Source: Lentibacillus juripiscarius JCM 12147
GTDB lineage: Bacteria > Bacillota > Bacilli > Bacillales_D > Amphibacillaceae
DNA length: 11,199 bases
Assembly (NCBI GenBank): GCA_001311805.1
Contig: BBCA01000076.1
Coordinates: 1-11,199 of the forward strand
Reading direction: 5' to 3'
A model generated the notes under the pieces. That model was not told where the DNA came from. It ran no database searches and saw nothing but the letters and a program-made list of their open reading frames with translations. Position 1 is the stretch's first letter, and each line of letters begins with the position of its first letter. Position numbers and translations under genes: made by a program. This document shows positions 7,228 to 11,199 of this stretch, one piece after another.

Positions 7228-7289
7228 AAAAAGTTGTTGCTAACTGAATAAAGAAATAAATATTTCATGCGTGGCCAGGTAACAACAAC
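7228..7289 (-). terminator. Weak hairpin with T tract between dapG and dapA
   Basis: Arms GTTGTTGCTA (7233-7242) and TAACAACAAC (7280-7289) pair over 10 positions, one of them G-U in the minus-strand RNA, followed by TTTTT. The loop is long, about 37 bases. It could be a partial terminator or attenuator reducing dapA expression. The long loop makes this uncertain. Confidence 0.3.
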
Positions 7290-7323
7290 CCCTTTTAATT
7301 AACCGATCATTTAAACGGGCTGC

Positions 7324-8538
7324 TCATTCACATGGTTTAGTTCGAACGTCGTGAAGTGCGTTCACAGCTGTTTTCAAATCCTGTTCATGGATGAGCACCC
7401 AAATGGTTGTATGACTGTCCGCAGATTGCAATATTTGCACACCTGCGTTTGTTAGTGACTGAACGATTCTTGATGCAACACCTGGCACACCGGTCATTCC
7501 GGCGCCAACTGCGGAAACTTTGGCACAGTTTTCCGTTATTTCCGGGTAAAAACCTAATGTTTCAAGAATGTGCACAGCTTTTTCCGTGTGCGCATCCGGC
7601 ACAGTATAGATAACGCCGGTTGGTGAAATATTGATGAAATCAACAGAAATCCCTGCTTCAGCCATTGCTTTGAAAACATCAGACTGGAGCCGGTGTGTCT
7701 CTTCTTTCGTCTGGACCTTTATTTGCGTGATTGATGACATGTGAGCAATACCGGTAATCAGGCGGTCAGGGATATCCGTTCCCGTTTCCTGAATTCGCGA
7801 TGCAGTTATCAGTGTCCCTTCATCTTCGACATAAGTCGACCGAACGCGCATAGGAATTTCGCTTGCATGGCAATTTCAACAGCACGAGGGTGGATTACTT
7901 TAGCACCCTGATATGCCAAATTGCATATTTCCGTATACGTCACTATATCCATCGGTCTCGCAGATGAAACCATATTGGGGTCTGCTGTCATCACCCCATT
8001 CACATCTGTGAAAATTTCGACCCGGTCTGCATCTAGTGCGGCACCCAGGGCGGCCGCAGTCGTATCACTGCCGCCACGGCCAATCGTTGTTATCTCCCCG
8101 GATTCCGTATGCCCCTGGAAGCCAGCTACGACAACGACATCATGCTGTTTAAATTCCTCAAGACTCGATCAGCCTTCACTTCTTTAATTTTCGCCTGCGT
8201 GAAATCGTCATTTGTTACAAAGCCGGCCTGTGCGCCGGTAAGTGCTGACGCATTGATATGATGTTTCTGTAGTTCATTTGACAATACAACTGACGCAATT
8301 GTTTCCCCACAGGACATAAGCAGATCCAATTCACGATTGGAATTATAATTTTTGGGAAGTCAACCAGATCCAGCAATGTGTCTGTTGCATAAGGAGCTGG
8401 TTTCCGCCCTAAAGCAGATACAACGACGACAAGTTTATAATTATTCATTAAGGCATTTTTAATGTGTTGAATAACGTGATTTCGATTTTCTTCGGTTTGT
8501 ACAGACGTACCCCCGAATTTCTGAACCACTATCTGCAT
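7324..8538 (-). CDS. dapG: Aspartate kinase I, diaminopimelate-sensitive type (three apparent frameshifts)
   Basis: Phosphorylates aspartate, opening the aspartate family pathway. DapG is the isoenzyme linked to the asd-dapA cluster and in B. subtilis is inhibited by diaminopimelate. The order is QKFGGTSV (residues 5-12), [51 protein letters not shown], then two C-terminal ACT domains with [18 protein letters not shown] and [17 protein letters not shown]. The ATG at 8538 has GAGGTG 6 bases before it. Single bases are missing at about 8349-8353 (T5 run), 8160-8161 and 7857-7859; repair joins LVDFPK to [11 protein letters not shown] and AK to IPMRVRSTY. The corrected length is 405 residues, against 404 in B. 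subtilis. It lies directly after asd (16 bases). Confidence 0.92.
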
Positions 8539-8554
8539 GATTCCACCTCAATTT

Positions 8555-9598
8555 TTAAAGCCATTTATTCTGAATTAAGCGTTCTGCGATTTGAATGGTG
8601 TTCAATGCAGCACCTTTCATCAAGTTATCAGACACAACCCAGAAATGAAAGCCATTGTCATTATCCAGATCTTTACGGACACGACCGGCAAACACTTCTT
8701 CTTTCTCCGCGGCACTCAGTGGTGTCGGGTAGGTCTGTGTCTGTGGGTCATCTTCAAGAACGACACCATCCGCATTACCGAGAGTGTTTTGTATATCTTT
8801 TACGGAGAGGCCGTTTTCTTCAACTTCGGCGTACACACTTTCCGCGTGGGATGTGAAAATCGGCAATCTGACACAAGTTGCGGCGATAGCCAGTGCGTCG
8901 TCATGGAGAATTTTCTTGGATTCATTTATCATTTTCATTTCCTCAAACGTGTAGCCGTTATCCTGAAAGACATCAATTTGGGGTAAGGCATTAAATGCAA
9001 TTGGAAGGTGTTTCTCATCCCCTTTGACAGGCAGCAGTTCCGCTGTCATGTCTTCCCCATTAACGTATTGCTTCGTCTGTTCCTCAAGTTCATCGCATGC
9101 TTCATTACCGGAACCTGACACAGCCTGATACGTTGACACAATCACACGTTTCAGACCAAAGCTTCCTGTATCGGTTTTAAAGTCGCAACCATTTGGATAG
9201 TGGAGCAATTTGGATTTGCAATAATTCCGTTATGTGATTGCAGATCTTGTTCATTCACTTCCGGTACAACTAGTGGAACGTCTTTATCCAGCCTGTAAGC
9301 ACTGGTATTATCCACAACCACCGCGCCACGTTTGACCGCTTCGGGTGCCAGTTTTTTAGAAACAGAACCTCCTGCTGAGAACAATGCTATATCGACATCC
9401 TCAAAGCTTTCTGGAACAGCTTCCTCAACCGTTATTTCCCTATTGGCAAAAATACTTTTTTACCAGCTGACCGTTGCGACGACAATAGTTTCAGTTGTTT
9501 AATAGGAATATCTTTTTTTCCAATAGCTGAACAATCTTTTGTCCAACTGCACCAGTAGCTCCTACAACTGCAATAGTAAATGCTGTTTTTTCCGCCAT
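8555..9598 (-). CDS. asd: Aspartate-semialdehyde dehydrogenase (three apparent frameshifts)
   Basis: Reduces aspartyl phosphate to aspartate semialdehyde with NADPH, the branch point to lysine/diaminopimelate, threonine and methionine. The ATG at 9598 is preceded by AGAGAGGTG. The nucleotide-binding [11 protein letters not shown] opens the protein; [13 protein letters not shown] holds the catalytic Cys (about 130); [31 protein letters not shown] and [11 protein letters not shown] follow the family closely. Single bases are missing at about 9513-9519 (T7 run), 9448-9452 (A5 run) and 9158-9160, where repair gives [15 protein letters not shown]. The corrected length is 348 residues, against 346 in B. 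subtilis. It lies downstream of spoVFB, but probably has its own promoter, since asd is needed in growing cells. Confidence 0.93.
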
Positions 9599-9635
9599 TT
9601 ATTCTGACACCTCTCTAAAATAATAGATTGGTTTT

Positions 9636-9644
9636 ATTCTACCA
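9636..9644 (-). promoter_or_regulatory. Candidate extended -10 promoter for asd-dapG-dapA
   Basis: On the minus strand this reads TGG TAGAAT, five of six -10 consensus bases plus the TGn extension, just after the spoVFB stop codon. No good -35 is visible. A vegetative promoter is expected somewhere here because the upstream promoter is sporulation-specific. Confidence 0.45.
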
Positions 9645-9648
9645 CATT

Positions 9649-10238
9649 TTAACCGGAATGAGGAATGATGACAGGCTGAATTTGCTGATGTTTTAGCGCC
9701 GATTCAATGGTGGCGGATAATTGGCCCATGTCGGAAACGAGTGAATTTGGCTTTTTATACGGATTATCTTGCCCATACGGAATAAAATAATAATATTTGC
9801 TGGCCATCAGCCGCATTAAATTAACCCCATTCATCCCTAGTGCGTCATTCGTTGCTATGCCGAGTACGACTGGATTCTGGTTTCTTATCGTTGCTTTAGA
9901 GGCCATCAGCACTGGTGTATCCGTGAGAGCATTCGCAAGCTTGCTCATGGAGTTTCCGGTCAAAGGGGCAATTACCATACAGTCAAGAGGAAGCGCCGGT
10001 CCTAGTGGTTCTGCCTCAGGAATTGTTTTGATGGCACGTTTGCCCGTAATCGATTCTATTTTGGCAACATGATCATCTGCATAGCCAAACTTGGTATCGG
10101 TATTCTGGACTGTGTAGGATACAATCGGGATAACCTCCGCCCCGGACTCCACCAATTTTCCAGTTCCGGAAAAACCTGGTCATACGTGCAGTGTGAACCG
10201 GTGATGCCAAAGCCAATCCGTTTTCCTTCTAATCCCAT
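9649..10238 (-). CDS. spoVFB: Dipicolinate synthase subunit B (one apparent frameshift)
   Basis: DpaB/SpoVFB forms, with DpaA, the mother-cell enzyme that oxidises dihydrodipicolinate to dipicolinic acid, the calcium chelator of the spore core. It belongs to the flavoprotein (UbiX/PPC decarboxylase-like) fold. The N-terminal motif is GKRIGFGITGSHCTY; LDCMVIAPLTGNSMSKLANA and ATNDALGMNGVNLMRLM follow B. subtilis SpoVFB closely. The ATG at 10238 overlaps the spoVFA stop by one base (TAATG), with AAGGAG inside spoVFA, so the two are translationally coupled. One base is missing in the T4 run at 10156-10159; repair turns ELENWWSPG into ELEKLVESGAE. The corrected length is 196 residues, against about 200. 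Confidence 0.94.
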
Positions 10239-11121
10239 TACAGATTCTCCTTCCGTTCAGTTAAAAATTGTTTAATAACATCCGCCAATATTTTACCAGC
10301 CGTCTTTGGTGCGACTACTCCAGGCAGACTTTTGGCCAGAATCGCTTTGATGCCACGCTGGTCCGCATAATTAAAGTCGGTTCCGCCTGGTTTCGACGCG
10401 AGGTCAAAGATGATGCCATGAGGAGGAAGATGCTGAATAGCATCTTTGGTGACGACCTGGGCCGGAACTGTATTAATAAGCAAATCACATGAACCTGTAT
10501 GTTCATGCATCTGATCGAACGGGATGGCCGTATGCCCTAATTCTGTATTCGGGCCAAGTCCATAATGCTTTCGGCACAAACGGAGACCTTCGCACCAAGG
10601 GCTGCGAACTTATTTGCTACTGTGTTCCCGACTCTGCCAAATCCGACAACAATAACACGTGAAGAATGGATAGTAAAGTCGGTATGTTTGATAGCCATCA
10701 TAATCGTGCCTTCTGCTGTTGGAATCGAATTATAAATGGCCACGTCATCACGATTAAGCAGTGGAATGAGTTTTACATTAGCCTGTTCCGCTGCTTCATC
10801 CAGATAGGCATTTGAAATTCCGGTAAATAAAACAGCCGAATCCTTCAACCCTTTAAACCATTCATCCGTCAGCTGGATCGTTTGGTCTGAAAAAACCGTT
10901 TCCACGTACCCCGACTGATCGGTCCCGGTAATAGGCAAAATAATGGCATCCATTTGCGCCTGGTCCAGATCGTTAAATTCTATTTGGTGTGATCCTGTAA
11001 ATCCTTGCTCCAATTTGTCAAAGCCAATTAAATGTATGGTTATATTCGGCAATGCCTGCAGCTGGCGTATTAATTCCAGATACCGTGCATCCCCGCCTAT
11101 AACAGCAATTTGTTGAGTCAT
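10238..11121 (-). CDS. spoVFA: Dipicolinate synthase subunit A (one apparent frameshift)
   Basis: DpaA/SpoVFA is the dehydrogenase-like subunit of dipicolinate synthase, acting in the mother cell late in sporulation. The start is the ATG at 11121 (MTQQIAVIGGDAR) with AAGGAA upstream; the frame extends back to 11157, but those residues have no counterpart in the family. Visible are the N-terminal AVIGGDAR, GISNAYLDEAA, AIYNSIPTAEGTIMMAI, a Rossmann NAD(P) motif VVGFGRVGNT (about residues 158-167), and the C-terminal DLASKPGGTDF and LPGVVAPKTAG. One base is missing next to 10547; repair joins DLARI to TELGHTAIPFD. The corrected length is 294 residues, against 297 in B. subtilis. Its stop overlaps the spoVFB start. 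Confidence 0.95.
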
Positions 11122-11165
11122 TCTTGTTCCTTCCCTCCACATATGTTGCTGTCTCAATTCTTTTA

Positions 11166-11195
11166 TAGTTTATGTTTAAATCACAAGTTAGTGAC
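11166..11195 (-). promoter_or_regulatory. Sigma-K promoter of the spoVF operon
   Basis: On the minus strand the -10 element reads CATAAACTA (11166-11174), a perfect match to the sigma-K pattern CATANNNTA. The -35 element AC (in GTCAC, 11191-11195) lies exactly 16 bases upstream. The spoVF operon of B. subtilis is known to be made by sigma-K in the mother cell, so both motif and context agree. Transcription would begin about 11158, roughly 37 bases before the spoVFA start codon. Confidence 0.85.
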
Positions 11196-11199
11196 TAAA

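Noticed and set aside
7199..7323. Lysine riboswitch in front of dapA
   Set aside because: The gap is too short and lacks the multi-helix core; only a single long-loop stem can be drawn.
392..11121. A cluster of genuine pseudogenes
   Set aside because: The breaks are all deletions in short runs, the sequence on both sides is fully conserved with catalytic motifs kept, and the genes include essential ones. Decay would also give stops, substitutions and insertions.
10238..11157. Start of spoVFA at 11157
   Set aside because: The extra 12 residues have no counterpart in the family, and would begin at the sigma-K transcription start; the ATG at 11121 has a ribosome binding site and aligns with known DpaA.

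Overview
The window comes from a low-to-moderate GC, endospore-forming Firmicute of the family Bacillaceae, most likely one of the moderately halophilic genera (Virgibacillus, Lentibacillus or Oceanobacillus type). The gene order, the dipicolinate synthase genes and SpoIIIE point to Bacillaceae. The acidic Asp/Glu/Asn/Ser-rich linker of the lipoprotein leans towards a halophile. The genus is an inference from memory of these families, not a database match.

Every gene is on the minus strand, so the biological reading direction is from position 11199 down to 1. In that order: (1) dpaA-dpaB (spoVFA-spoVFB), dipicolinate synthase, behind a near-perfect sigma-K promoter; (2) asd-dapG-dapA, which make aspartate semialdehyde and then dihydrodipicolinate, the substrate of DpaAB and the precursor of lysine and cell wall diaminopimelate, ending in a terminator; (3) tepA-ylzJ, a ClpP-like protease and a small conserved protein; (4) spoIIIE, the septal DNA pump, with its own extended -10 promoter, a leader hairpin and a strong terminator; (5) ymfC (GntR/HutC regulator) followed by a BMP-family (nucleoside-type) substrate-binding lipoprotein, ending in a terminator; (6) a non-coding left end with a 52-bp tandem repeat. 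The layout follows the B. subtilis spoVFA-to-ymfC neighbourhood, except that rnjB (ymfA) is not between dapA and tepA.

The most striking property of the raw sequence is that seven of the ten genes are broken by frameshifts. Comparing each junction with the known family sequence shows the same event every time: missing bases, mostly one base from a short homopolymer run. I count 19 such events (20 bases), all deletions and no insertions, in essential genes such as asd, dapG and spoIIIE. Restoring them gives proteins of normal family length. This looks like uncorrected sequencing or consensus error, not gene decay. A twentieth possible event would change the last residues of DapA.

The non-coding parts hold the less expected material: the 52-bp repeat array with a hairpin in each unit, a roughly 210-bp MITE-like element with 11-bp inverted ends between spoIIIE and ymfC, three tandem heptamers in front of ymfC, and several leader hairpins. 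I see no phage, defence, CRISPR or transposase genes and no clearly new protein system.
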